Shown piece by piece: positions 37,833-46,428 of a stretch of 64,000 nucleotides of DNA. A program made the position numbers and the translations under genes. Source of the stretch: Jannaschia formosa (GTDB lineage: Bacteria > Pseudomonadota > Alphaproteobacteria > Rhodobacterales > Rhodobacteraceae); contig NZ_QPLJ01000011.1 of assembly GCF_003340555.1 (NCBI RefSeq), positions 1 through 64,000 on the forward strand. Direction: 5' to 3'. The notes beneath the pieces were generated by a model. That model was not told the origin of the DNA and did not search any database. It saw only the letters and a list, made by a program, of their open reading frames with translations. Numbering within the stretch: position 1 is the first letter of the stretch; the number at the start of each line of letters is the position of its first letter.

Positions 37833-39110
37833 ATGCTGCGCGATCATCCCCGCCGCTACGATCTGGCCAACGAGCTGCACGCGCGGCCCTTCCCGGCGCT
37901 GACCGCGCCCTGCCGCGCGGCCTTCCTCGCCATCAAGCGCGAGAAGGACGCGGTGGGGCGCGACCGGGCGCTGGACCGGGCGCATCTCGACGCGCTGCTG
38001 GAACGGTTCGGCGCCAGCCGGCCCGCCCCCGGCGCCACGCATTTCTTCGGCCAGCTCGGCAAGCACCACCTCAAGTGGGAGAGCCATACCGAGTTCGTGA
38101 CCTACACCCTGTTCTCGGACGGGGTGGCCGACCGGCCGTTCGACGGGGCAATGTTCGACGTCTTTCCCGCCGACTGGCTGGCCGAGTCGCCGGGCCTGCG
38201 GCTGACCTCGGCGCTGATCCGGGTCGAGGCGGAGACCCCCGCCGACGCCATCGAAAGCAAGATCCAGGACTGGTTCGTGCCCGAAAGCCTTGCGGCCAGC
38301 CGGGTGCTCGACGACAGCGCGCTGATCGCGTCGGACTTCCGCATCGACACGGCAGGCCATGTCCGCTTCGCCGTCTTCGTGTCCAGCGACACCGGCGCGC
38401 GCCGGGTGGGGCGGATCGTGCAGCGCCTGACCGAGATCGAGACCTACAAGGTCATGGCGATGCTGGCCCTGCCGCGCGCCCGCGCGCTGTCGGTCGATGT
38501 CGGGCGCATGGACCAGGAACTGTCGGACCTCGTCGGCCGGTTGCGCGCGGGCGAGGCTGGCACCGACGAGACGCTGGAGGGCCTTCTGGAGATCGGGTCG
38601 GAGCTCGAGACGATGCTCGCCCGCTCGGCTTTCCGCTTCGGCGCGCAGGAGGCCTATGAGCGGCTGGTCAACCAGCGCATCGAGGTCCTGCGGGAGGAAC
38701 GCTTCGGCGGGCGCCAGACCTTCGCGGAGTTCATGATGCGCCGCTTCGACCCGGCGATGCGGACCTGCCGTTCCGTCCAGAACCGGATGGAGGCCCTGGC
38801 CGAGCGGGCGAAGCGCGCGGGCGACCTGCTCTCGACCCGGGTGAACGTGGACCGCGCCAACCAGAACGCGGCGCTGCTGAAGTCCATGGACGGGCGGGCG
38901 GCGGCGCAGCTGCGCCTGCAGAAGACGGTCGAGGGTCTGTCGGTGGTCGCCATCAGCTACTACGCGCTGGGGCTGGTCTCGGCCCTTCTCTACCCGCTGG
39001 GCACGCGGTTCGGGCTGTCGAAGGAGATGGTGTCGGCCCTCGTCGTGATCCCGGTCGTGGCCGCGGTCTGGTTGGTCGTCCAGCGCATCCGCAGGATCGT
39101 CGAGAACTGA
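37833..39110 (+). CDS. DUF3422 family membrane protein
   Basis: This 425-residue protein begins MLRDHPRRYDLANELHARPF, the conserved N-terminal signature of DUF3422. A long soluble region with a probable coiled-coil (about 300-360) precedes two C-terminal membrane helices (YYALGLVSALLYPLG and VSALVVIPVVAAVWLVV). The membrane hairpin with a cytoplasmic N-domain resembles CorA topology in outline, but the GMN motif is absent. Function unknown. Followed by a hairpin at 39111-39141. Confidence 0.85.
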   Translation: MLRDHPRRYDLANELHARPFPALTAPCRAAFLAIKREKDAVGRDRALDRAHLDALLERFGASRPAPGATHFFGQLGKHHLKWESHTEFVTYTLFSDGVADRPFDGAMFDVFPADWLAESPGLRLTSALIRVEAETPADAIESKIQDWFVPESLAASRVLDDSALIASDFRIDTAGHVRFAVFVSSDTGARRVGRIVQRLTEIETYKVMAMLALPRARALSVDVGRMDQELSDLVGRLRAGEAGTDETLEGLLEIGSELETMLARSAFRFGAQEAYERLVNQRIEVLREERFGGRQTFAEFMMRRFDPAMRTCRSVQNRMEALAERAKRAGDLLSTRVNVDRANQNAALLKSMDGRAAAQLRLQKTVEGLSVVAISYYALGLVSALLYPLGTRFGLSKEMVSALVVIPVVAAVWLVVQRIRRIVEN

Positions 39111-39141
39111 CGGGGGGCGGGGCACTGGCCCCGCCGCCCCG
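39111..39141. terminator. Hairpin between convergent DUF3422 and dabA genes
   Basis: GGCGGGGC (39116-39123), loop ACTG, and GCCCCGCC (39128-39135) form an 8-bp stem, extended by flanking G/C pairing. It occupies nearly the whole 36-bp gap between the convergent stops. No U-tract. Confidence 0.6.
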
Positions 39142-39146
39142 TCGGC

Positions 39147-41522
39147 TCAGGCGGCGGCCGCCTGCGGGACGTCCGCCTCCCAGGTGAGGCCGGGGCGGTA
39201 GCGGGCGTCGACGCGCCCGTCCTTGAGCGTGAAGAGATGCAGCCAGCCGTTGTCGAACAGCGCCCGGACCGCCGGGTGCCGCTCCAGCACGTCGGCGATC
39301 GCCTCGCGCGGGGCCTCGATCATGACCGACAGGCGCAGCGGCTCGTGGCGCAGGGCCTCGCCGTCATGCACCGCCTGCCAGGGCAGGCCCGGGCGCAGCC
39401 GTCCGTTGTTGCCCTCGATCACGCCGATGCCGCCGACGACGTTGTGGATCAGCTTGTTGCCGCCGCCGAAGACCTCCGACGCGACGGCGGAGCCGTAATA
39501 TTGCAGGCTGATCCAGCTCGCCACGACGACGGGGGCGGTGAGGATCAGCTCCAGCGTCCCGAAGCCCTCGTCGGCCTGCCAGTCGTAGCTGTGCAGGAAG
39601 GCGCGCCCGCCCAGATCCTTGCCCGCCGTCGCCCGGCGCGGCGCCGCGACGAAGGCGGCGCATCCGGCGAGACCCCATTCGGGCCGGACCTCGGCCCAGT
39701 TGAGCGCCCGCGCGGCGACCGTGTCGGCGGTGGCGCCGGGCAGCAGGCGCGCCCGCTCGGTCCGCGCGGCGCGGCCGGCCTGCCGCATCCATCCGCGCAG
39801 CCTGGCGATCTCCTCCGTGCGGGTATCGACATCGTAGAACGTGATCTCGTCCGTCGTCGTGTCGTGCAGGCCGGCGACGAAGCGCGTATCCTCGGGCACG
39901 ATCACGCCGCGCTGGCCGAGCCCCGCGCGGGTCTCGGGGTCGTTGAGCAGCGCGGCGAGCAGCCGGGCCGAGACCTCGCCCGTGTAGCCGCCGCAGGCGC
40001 CGCAGTGATAGGCGCTCTCGTGCGGGTTGTTGGTGACCTGCCCGCCATGGCCCAGCAGCAGGACGATCCGGCCGTGGCCCTCGGTCAGGCTCATCGCCTT
40101 CAGGACGGCGGCGCCGGTGTCGGCCTTGGCCTCGGCCGACATGCCGCCGACCACCTGCGGCGCAGGGGCGGGCGCGGCGGGCGGGTGGGCGATGCCGAGG
40201 GCGTCGCGCACCAGCTTGCCGGCATAGAGCAGCCCCGACGCCTCGACGAAGGCGAAGGAGGACACCGCGGCCTGCCGGAACCGGCCCCAGGCGCGGACCG
40301 TGCGGGCCGAGACGCGGGTCTCCTGCTCGGCTTCCGCGTCGCGGTGGCTCGAGGTCTCGACGGCCGGGTTCAGCAGCACCGGCAGATGCGCCTCGGCCAC
40401 GTCCGAGCCATGCGCCTTGTGCGACAGCGGCAGGCCGAAGAAGCCCGCGAAGCCGATGGTCTCGATCGAGGGATCGACCGCTTCCAGCGCCCGCCGGAAC
40501 ACCTCCGACCGCACGTCGATGCAGAACGCGGCCTGCAGGAAGGGCCGGTCGCCGCCCGGCGCGGCGCCGTCGAGCGCGGCGGCGAGGCGGCGCTGGTGGC
40601 CGCGGTCGGCGGCCTCCTGCAGGATGGCGAGCGCGACTTCCTCCTCGGTCGGGGCGACGGGCGCGGCATGGGCGGCGACGACGCCCGCCCAGGCCTCCGC
40701 GATGGACGGCACATGCGCCAGCAGCGCCTCCTCCCAGATCAGCCGGATCGCCAGCAGGTCGACCATGGTGCGGTCGGTCTCTCCCACAAGCTCCGCCTGC
40801 CAGAGCAGCCAGCGCGCATGCTGCGACCAGCCGCCCAGATCCATGTAGAGCCGGTGGAAGGCGGTCTCGGCCGCCTGCTCGGTCAGGCCCAGCGCGTCCG
40901 AGGCCCGCAGGATCGCCCGCTCGGCGGTGTCGGGGGCTTCGGAGACATGGGCGCAGAAGCCGCCCAGCCCCGCGATCTCGGGCGTGAGGTCGTTCACGGC
41001 CCAGGCGCGCCAGGCGGCGAAGGCGCCGTCGGTCGGGTTCGGCGACCAGAGCGCCTGGCCGCGGTCGAACTGGCCCGCGGCCCAGAGGCCCACGGTCTTC
41101 TCGATGATCGAGGGCCAGTCCGTCCCGGTCGCCTCGGCGGCGAGATCGGCGACGGTGGGACAGGGGGCGACCGGGCCGCTTTCGCTGCTGCTTTCGGCCA
41201 TCTCCATCAGCCGGGCGACGTCTGCCTCGCCGGCCGGGGATCCGGCCGCGGCGAGCGCCTCGGCGATGTCGGCCTCGACGATCCGGCCCGCGCGGATCGC
41301 GGCGGCGTAGTCGGCGAGGCTCCGGGTCGCCCGCACTCCGGCGACGCGGGTCAGGCGGGCCGAGGCGGTGGCGAGGTCCTCGGAGGTCTGGCCGAGGAAC
41401 GGGTTGACCGCGACGGTCGCCTCGAGCGGGAAGGCCGGCGGGATGGCGCGCGCGGCGGCCTCGGCGGCCTTCAGGATCCCGGAGATCTGGGCGGGAGCGA
41501 ACTGGGAGGGCTTCATGAACAT
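39147..41522 (-). CDS. dabA: Inorganic carbon transporter subunit DabA (DUF2309)
   Basis: This cytoplasmic beta-carbonic-anhydrase-like subunit of the DAB pump is thought to hydrate CO2 vectorially, driven by the ion gradient through DabB. The predicted zinc and catalytic residues have the expected spacing: Cys and Asp in AAFCIDVRSE (about C334, D336), His in LLLGHGG (H492), and Cys in YHCGACGGYTG (C507). The His-to-Cys interval of 15 matches the characterised Halothiobacillus protein as I recall it. I chose ATG 41522 because GGAG sits 6 nt before it; ATG 41534 is also in frame. Length about 791 residues. The gene follows dabB directly. Confidence 0.92.
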   Translation of the reverse strand: MFMKPSQFAPAQISGILKAAEAAARAIPPAFPLEATVAVNPFLGQTSEDLATASARLTRVAGVRATRSLADYAAAIRAGRIVEADIAEALAAAGSPAGEADVARLMEMAESSSESGPVAPCPTVADLAAEATGTDWPSIIEKTVGLWAAGQFDRGQALWSPNPTDGAFAAWRAWAVNDLTPEIAGLGGFCAHVSEAPDTAERAILRASDALGLTEQAAETAFHRLYMDLGGWSQHARWLLWQAELVGETDRTMVDLLAIRLIWEEALLAHVPSIAEAWAGVVAAHAAPVAPTEEEVALAILQEAADRGHQRRLAAALDGAAPGGDRPFLQAAFCIDVRSEVFRRALEAVDPSIETIGFAGFFGLPLSHKAHGSDVAEAHLPVLLNPAVETSSHRDAEAEQETRVSARTVRAWGRFRQAAVSSFAFVEASGLLYAGKLVRDALGIAHPPAAPAPAPQVVGGMSAEAKADTGAAVLKAMSLTEGHGRIVLLLGHGGQVTNNPHESAYHCGACGGYTGEVSARLLAALLNDPETRAGLGQRGVIVPEDTRFVAGLHDTTTDEITFYDVDTRTEEIARLRGWMRQAGRAARTERARLLPGATADTVAARALNWAEVRPEWGLAGCAAFVAAPRRATAGKDLGGRAFLHSYDWQADEGFGTLELILTAPVVVASWISLQYYGSAVASEVFGGGNKLIHNVVGGIGVIEGNNGRLRPGLPWQAVHDGEALRHEPLRLSVMIEAPREAIADVLERHPAVRALFDNGWLHLFTLKDGRVDARYRPGLTWEADVPQAAAA

Positions 41523-41537
41523 GTCGGTCTCCATGGA

Positions 41538-43091
41538 TCAGCCGGTCTTCGCGATGCGGAAGCCGCCGATGGCGCGGTCGAGAAGGGCGTTCAGGTAGAG
41601 GCCGTTGGCCAGGTGGACGCGCAGGCCCGCGGTCGCGGGGTGATGCGCCCAGAGCGGGAACAGCGACTGCGCGAAGGCCACGAGGCCGAAGGACAGCACG
41701 GCAAGCACGATCAGCGCCCATTCCAGCGGCCCCGGATAGGGCGCCGCGGGCAGGCCGCCGCCCCAGATCCCCTGTGCGGCGGCCTGGAAGGTGAAGTAGG
41801 CGATGGCGGTGGCGAGCGAGGCCAGCACCGTCCGCTTGGTCAACTCGGCCGGTGCCATGTCGGCCAGGCCCTGCGCGACCAGATAGGCGACGCCGAAGAT
41901 CAGGATCGCGCCGAGCGCCAGCGCCTGCGCGGTCTTCGGCCCGATGACCAGCGTGAACAGCGCCGCGATCGCGGCATAGAGCACGAGCGCCAGGCCGAAG
42001 GACTTGAAGACGGCCCCGACGCTGGGCACGGCCACGGGACCGGGCCGCCGGATCGAGGCGACGGCGGCGACCGCCCCGCCCGAGGACAGGAAGGCATGCG
42101 CCTTGTAGAGCGAGTGGGCCAGGATGTGCAGCAGCGCCAGCGCCCAGAGGCCCAGGCCGCATTGCAGCAGCATGAAGCCCATCTGCGACACGGTCGACCA
42201 GGCGAGCGAGGTCTTGATCGCGCTCTGCGTCAGCATGACCGCCGCCCCGAAGAGCGCGGTGAAGCCGCCGATCATGGCGAGCGCGGCCATCGCGCCCGGG
42301 CTGAGCTGGACGAGGCCCGAGGCGGTGATCAGCAGCACGCCGCCGGAGTTGATGATCCCGGCATGGAGCAGCGCCGAGACGGGGGTCGGCGCCTCCATCA
42401 CCTCGGTCAGCCAGCCATGAACCGGGAAGGACGCCGTCTTCAGGATCGCCGCGACGACCAGCAGCGCGACCGCCAGGTGCCCGGCAAGGCCCAGCCCGCC
42501 CGTGGCGGCGGCCAGCGACAGCGCGGCCAGATCGCCGGTCTGGAAGCGGCTCGCCAGCAGGACCGCCGCCAGCAGCAGCGCCACGTCGCCACCATGCCAG
42601 ACCAGCGCGAACTTGGTCGCCGCGCGGCGCGCCTCGGGGCGGTGCGGGTAGAACAGCAGCAGGCGCTTCAGCCCCAGCCCCACGGCGATCGTGGCCAGCA
42701 GCAGCAGCCAGACATTGCCCGACTGGACGAAGACCAGAACGGCGGCCAGCGTGGCCAGCATCAGCCCGTGGAACGCGCCTTCCCGCTCCTCGCCGTCGAG
42801 ATAGGTCCGGCTGTAGCGCATCACGATCCAGCCGATGAAGGACACGAGCAGCGCCAGCGTCAGGCCGACGAGGTCGGCGCGCAGCCCGAGCGGCCCCGCC
42901 GTCCCGGCGGGCGTGCCTCCGGCGGCGAATTGCACAAGGCCCAGCACCGACAGCGCCACGGCCGAGAGTGCCGCGAGCTCCGACAGCTGCGGCAGCTTGC
43001 CGGGGCGTCGGCCGGGCCGGGTGAAGGCGAAGGCCGCGACGGCCAGCAGCAGGACCGGGGCGAGGAAGGACAGCGAGAAGAGGGACGGCAT
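41538..43091 (-). CDS. dabB: DabB, proton-conducting membrane subunit of the DAB inorganic carbon pump
   Basis: This 517-residue NuoL/MrpA-like protein has about 14 membrane helices. It has the proton-channel core VHGWLTEVMEAPTPVSALLH followed by AGIINSGGVLLI, and LAHSLYKAHAFLSSGG. In DAB systems it couples cation flow to DabA. No other Nuo or Mrp genes are adjacent, and dabA follows 15 nt later. Together these assign it to DabB and not to Complex I. An AT-rich, partly repeated leader precedes it. Confidence 0.92.
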   Translation of the reverse strand: MPSLFSLSFLAPVLLLAVAAFAFTRPGRRPGKLPQLSELAALSAVALSVLGLVQFAAGGTPAGTAGPLGLRADLVGLTLALLVSFIGWIVMRYSRTYLDGEEREGAFHGLMLATLAAVLVFVQSGNVWLLLLATIAVGLGLKRLLLFYPHRPEARRAATKFALVWHGGDVALLLAAVLLASRFQTGDLAALSLAAATGGLGLAGHLAVALLVVAAILKTASFPVHGWLTEVMEAPTPVSALLHAGIINSGGVLLITASGLVQLSPGAMAALAMIGGFTALFGAAVMLTQSAIKTSLAWSTVSQMGFMLLQCGLGLWALALLHILAHSLYKAHAFLSSGGAVAAVASIRRPGPVAVPSVGAVFKSFGLALVLYAAIAALFTLVIGPKTAQALALGAILIFGVAYLVAQGLADMAPAELTKRTVLASLATAIAYFTFQAAAQGIWGGGLPAAPYPGPLEWALIVLAVLSFGLVAFAQSLFPLWAHHPATAGLRVHLANGLYLNALLDRAIGGFRIAKTG

Positions 43092-43113
43092 CGGGGTCTC
43101 CGGCTGAGAACGA

Positions 43114-43133
43114 CTAGCGGGTGACCTAGCGGG
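43114..43133. promoter_or_regulatory. Direct repeat in the dabBA leader
   Basis: CTAGCGGG-TGAC-CTAGCGGG is an exact 8-bp direct repeat at a 12-bp period, 23-42 nt upstream of the dabB start. An AT-rich stretch (AAGAAAATTTCATATTGC, 43145-43162) lies just upstream and is the best promoter candidate. The repeat could be an activator or repressor site; no regulator gene is adjacent. Confidence 0.4.
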
Positions 43134-43291
43134 AAGCTGCCATCAAGAAAATTTCATATTGCTTCGGGGATGGTTCTGTTTTCCAGAAGGATGGACCTTC
43201 CCGGCAAGCCCGCCGGCCGCCGGCCGCCGGACGGCGGGCATAAGGCCCGTCTTTCAGATCCTTGCGGGGTCCAGACGGCAGGCGGGCCGCG

Positions 43292-44158
43292 TCAGAGCCG
43301 GTTCACCGGCAGCTTCAGGGCCACGTTGCCCTCGGCATCCGGCTCGGGCATGCGCCCGCCGCGCATGTTCACCTGCAGGGACGGCAGGATCAGCTTCGGC
43401 GCGCCCAGCGTCGCGTCGCGCTCGGTGCGCAGCTTGAGGAAGGCGTCGCGGCCCCCGGTCAGGTGCTTGTTGCGTTTCTCGGCGGCGACCGTCGTCTCCC
43501 AGGCGAAATCGTCGCGGCCGGGCGCCTTGTAGTCGTGGCCGACGAAGATGCGGGTCCGGTCGGGCAGGGCGAGGATCTTCTGCATGGAGTCCCACAAAGC
43601 TTCGGCCGAGCCGCCGGGGAAGTCGCAGCGCGCGGTGCCGAAATCGGGCATGAACATCGTGTCGCCGACGAAGGCCGCGGCCTCCTCCTCGGGGCCGACG
43701 ACATAGGTCAGGCAGGCGGGGGTGTGGCCCGGCGTGTGCAGGACCCGGACGGGCAGGGTGCCGATCTCGAACCGGTCCCCCTCGCGGAACAGCGCGTCGA
43801 ACTGGCTGCCGTCGCGCTGGAAGCGCGTGCCCTCGTTGAAGATCTTGCCGAAGGTCTCCTGCACGGCGACGATCTCGGCGCCGATGCCGATCTTCCCGCC
43901 CAGCCTCTCCTGGATGTAGGGCGCCGCCGAGAGGTGGTCGGCATGGACATGGGTCTCGAGCAGCCAGTCGAGGGTCAGGCCCTTGTCGCGGACGGCCGCG
44001 ATCAGCCGGTCGGCGGTCGCAGTCGAGGTCCGGCCCGCCGCCATGTCGAAGTCGAGCACGGTGTCGATCAGCGCGGCATGTGTCCCGTCATGGACGAGAT
44101 AGCTGATCGTGTTGGTGCCGGGGTCGAAGAAGCCTTCGACGGTCGGTGCGTCGGTCAT
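43292..44158 (-). CDS. MBL-fold hydrolase, persulfide dioxygenase-like
   Basis: This 288-residue metallo-beta-lactamase-fold protein has THVHADHLSAAPYIQ, HTPGHTPACLTYV and a final VGHDY metal ligand. The combination with DFDMAAGRTSTATADRL and DTMFMPDFGTARCDFPGG matches the ETHE1/Blh persulfide (sulfur) dioxygenase group. These enzymes oxidise glutathione persulfide with a mononuclear iron. No rhodanese or SQR gene is adjacent, so the sulfur role is from family resemblance only. Confidence 0.85.
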   Translation of the reverse strand: MTDAPTVEGFFDPGTNTISYLVHDGTHAALIDTVLDFDMAAGRTSTATADRLIAAVRDKGLTLDWLLETHVHADHLSAAPYIQERLGGKIGIGAEIVAVQETFGKIFNEGTRFQRDGSQFDALFREGDRFEIGTLPVRVLHTPGHTPACLTYVVGPEEEAAAFVGDTMFMPDFGTARCDFPGGSAEALWDSMQKILALPDRTRIFVGHDYKAPGRDDFAWETTVAAEKRNKHLTGGRDAFLKLRTERDATLGAPKLILPSLQVNMRGGRMPEPDAEGNVALKLPVNRL

Positions 44159-44532
44159 GGGCGGATCCTCCTCGGGCCGGAGGGTCGATCCTCGCGGTCC
44201 GCCGGTCAAGGCCCCATCGGAGGGCTGGAGGCCCGGATCGGTGCCGGCCTGCTCGGCGCGGCTCTCGCCATGGGCCGCGAGGGCCATGCCGGAGGTGAGG
44301 ATGCTGACGCGGCCCGGAACATCGCCCGGTGCGCCAGCGCCCCCGCCGCCTTGCAGGGCGGGGTGAAGGTCACGTCCGGGCGGATGAAGGCGGCAGGGTC
44401 GAACTTCTCGCGCAGGTCGAAACCGTAGGGCAGCGATGCGCCGAAGGTCGGACGAGGGCCGACCGGTCCCGTGCTTGCGTGCCGCGCGGGCGAGGTCCTA
44501 GATGGCGCCGCGAAGATCGGCGGAGGGACGAG
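44159..44532. other. Divergent intergenic region with possible gene remnant
   Basis: This 374-bp gap separates the MBL gene and prpE. On the minus strand, about 44350-44440 reads FDLREKFDPAAFIRPDVTFT without stops, which looks protein-like. No start, ribosome-binding site or family is recognised, and the open frame continues antisense through prpE because of GC bias. Promoters for both flanking genes must lie here, but none is obvious. Confidence 0.4.
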
Positions 44533-46425
44533 ATGGGCTGGAAGGCGGAATGGGAGCGGGCGAAGACCGATCCGGAGGGGTTCTGGATGGAGGCCGCGCG
44601 CACCATCGACTGGGACGAGATGCCCTCGAAGGCGCTGCACGACCAGGGCGGGCCGGTGCCGGAGTGGTTCGCGGACGGGATGGTGAACGCCTGCCACAAC
44701 GCCGTCGACCGCCATGTCGCGGCGGGGCATGGGGACAGGCTGGCCGTGATCCATGACAGCCCCGTCACCGGGACCGTCACCCGCCTCACCTATGCCGAAC
44801 TGCAGGACCGGGTCGCGCGACTGGCGGGGGCGCTGGCGGCCCGGGGCGTCACGGCGGGGGACCGGGTGATCGTCTACATGCCGATGGTCCCCGAGGCGCT
44901 GGAGGCGATGCTGGCCTGCGCACGGATCGGGGCGATACATTCGGTCGTCTTCGGGGGCTTCGCCGCGGCCGAGCTGGCCGTCAGGATCGACGACGCGAAG
45001 CCGAAGGCGATCCTCGCGGGTTCGGGCGGGATCGAGCCCAACCGGGTCGTGCCCTACAAGCCGCTGCTCGACGCGGCCATCGGGATGGCGAAGACCAAGC
45101 CCGAGTTCTGCATCATCCTGGAGCGCGAGGGGCTGGAGGTCGAGCTGGGTCCGAACGACGTCGACTGGAAGGCCGCCGTGGCCGAGGCCGAGCCGCATCC
45201 CTGCGTCCCCGTCCGCGGCAATCACCCGGCCTACATCCTCTATACCTCCGGCACGACCGGCGCGCCCAAGGGCGTGGTCCGGGCCACCGGCGGGCATCTC
45301 GTCGCGCTCGACTGGTCGATGGCGAATGTCTACGGCGTAAAGCCCGGCGAGGCCTTCTGGGCCGCCTCGGACGTGGGCTGGGTCGTGGGTCACAGCTACA
45401 TCTGCTACGCGCCGCTGATCCACGGCTGCACCACCATCGTCTACGAGGGCAAGCCCGTCGGCACGCCCGACGCCTCGGCCTTCTGGCGGGTGATCGCCGA
45501 CCACGGCGTGCGCGTCTTCTTCACCGCCCCCACCGCCTTCCGCGCCGTCAAGCGCGAGGACCCGAGGGCCGAGGCGATGGCGGGCCACGACCTGTCGAAG
45601 CTGCGCGCCATCTTCCTCGCCGGGGAACGGGCGGACCCCAACACCGTCGAGTGGATCGCCCGCGTCTCGGGGAAGCCGGTCATCGACCACTGGTGGCAGA
45701 CCGAGACCGGCTGGGCCATCGCCGCCAACCCGATGGGGCTGGAGCATCTGCCGGCCAAGATCGGCTCGCCCTCGGTGCCGATGCCCGGCTACGACGTGCA
45801 GGTGCTGGACGAGGGCGGGCATCCAGTCGCGCCCGGCACGCTGGGCGCCATCGCCGTCAGGCTGCCGCTGCCGCCCGGCACTCTGCCGGGCCTCTGGGGG
45901 GCCGAGGCGCGGTTCCGGAAATCCTACCTGGAGACCTTCCCCGGCTACTACGAGACCGGCGATGCGGGAATGCTGGACGAGGACGGCTATCTCTGGATCA
46001 TGGCGCGCACCGACGACGTCATCAACGTCGCGGGCCACCGCCTGTCGACCGGCGCGATGGAGGAGGTCCTGGCCTCTCATCCGGATGTCGCCGAATGCGC
46101 CGTCATCGGCGTCGCCGACGAGCTGAAGGGCCAGCTTCCGATGGGCTTTCTCTGCCTGACCAAGGGCGTCGACCGCCCGCACGACGAGATCGTGCGCGAG
46201 GCGGTGGCGCTGGTGCGCGACAGGATCGGCCCGGTCGCCGCGTTCAAGCTGGCGGTCGTGGTCGACCGCCTGCCCAAGACGCGCTCGGGCAAGATCCTGC
46301 GCAAGGTCATGGCGCAGATCGCCGATGGCGCGGAGTGGAAGATGCCCGCGACCGTGGACGATCCCGCCATCATGACCGAGATCGCGGACGCGGTCGCCAC
46401 GCTGGGCTACCCGGCGAAGGCCTGA
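44533..46425 (+). CDS. prpE: Propionyl-CoA synthetase (acetyl-CoA synthetase family)
   Basis: This AMP-forming acyl-CoA ligase activates propionate (or acetate). The start at 44533 follows GGAGGG; 630 residues. Motifs are the adenylate-binding YTSGTTGAPKGVVR, WWQTETGWAI, YYETGDAG, and the C-terminal catalytic Lys in KTRSGKILRK. HSVVFGGFAAAELAVRIDDA and PVIDHWWQTETG are typical of the PrpE branch. A hybrid kinase gene begins 3 nt after its stop, so the two are likely one transcript. Confidence 0.93.
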   Translation: MGWKAEWERAKTDPEGFWMEAARTIDWDEMPSKALHDQGGPVPEWFADGMVNACHNAVDRHVAAGHGDRLAVIHDSPVTGTVTRLTYAELQDRVARLAGALAARGVTAGDRVIVYMPMVPEALEAMLACARIGAIHSVVFGGFAAAELAVRIDDAKPKAILAGSGGIEPNRVVPYKPLLDAAIGMAKTKPEFCIILEREGLEVELGPNDVDWKAAVAEAEPHPCVPVRGNHPAYILYTSGTTGAPKGVVRATGGHLVALDWSMANVYGVKPGEAFWAASDVGWVVGHSYICYAPLIHGCTTIVYEGKPVGTPDASAFWRVIADHGVRVFFTAPTAFRAVKREDPRAEAMAGHDLSKLRAIFLAGERADPNTVEWIARVSGKPVIDHWWQTETGWAIAANPMGLEHLPAKIGSPSVPMPGYDVQVLDEGGHPVAPGTLGAIAVRLPLPPGTLPGLWGAEARFRKSYLETFPGYYETGDAGMLDEDGYLWIMARTDDVINVAGHRLSTGAMEEVLASHPDVAECAVIGVADELKGQLPMGFLCLTKGVDRPHDEIVREAVALVRDRIGPVAAFKLAVVVDRLPKTRSGKILRKVMAQIADGAEWKMPATVDDPAIMTEIADAVATLGYPAKA

Positions 46426-46428
46426 GCG

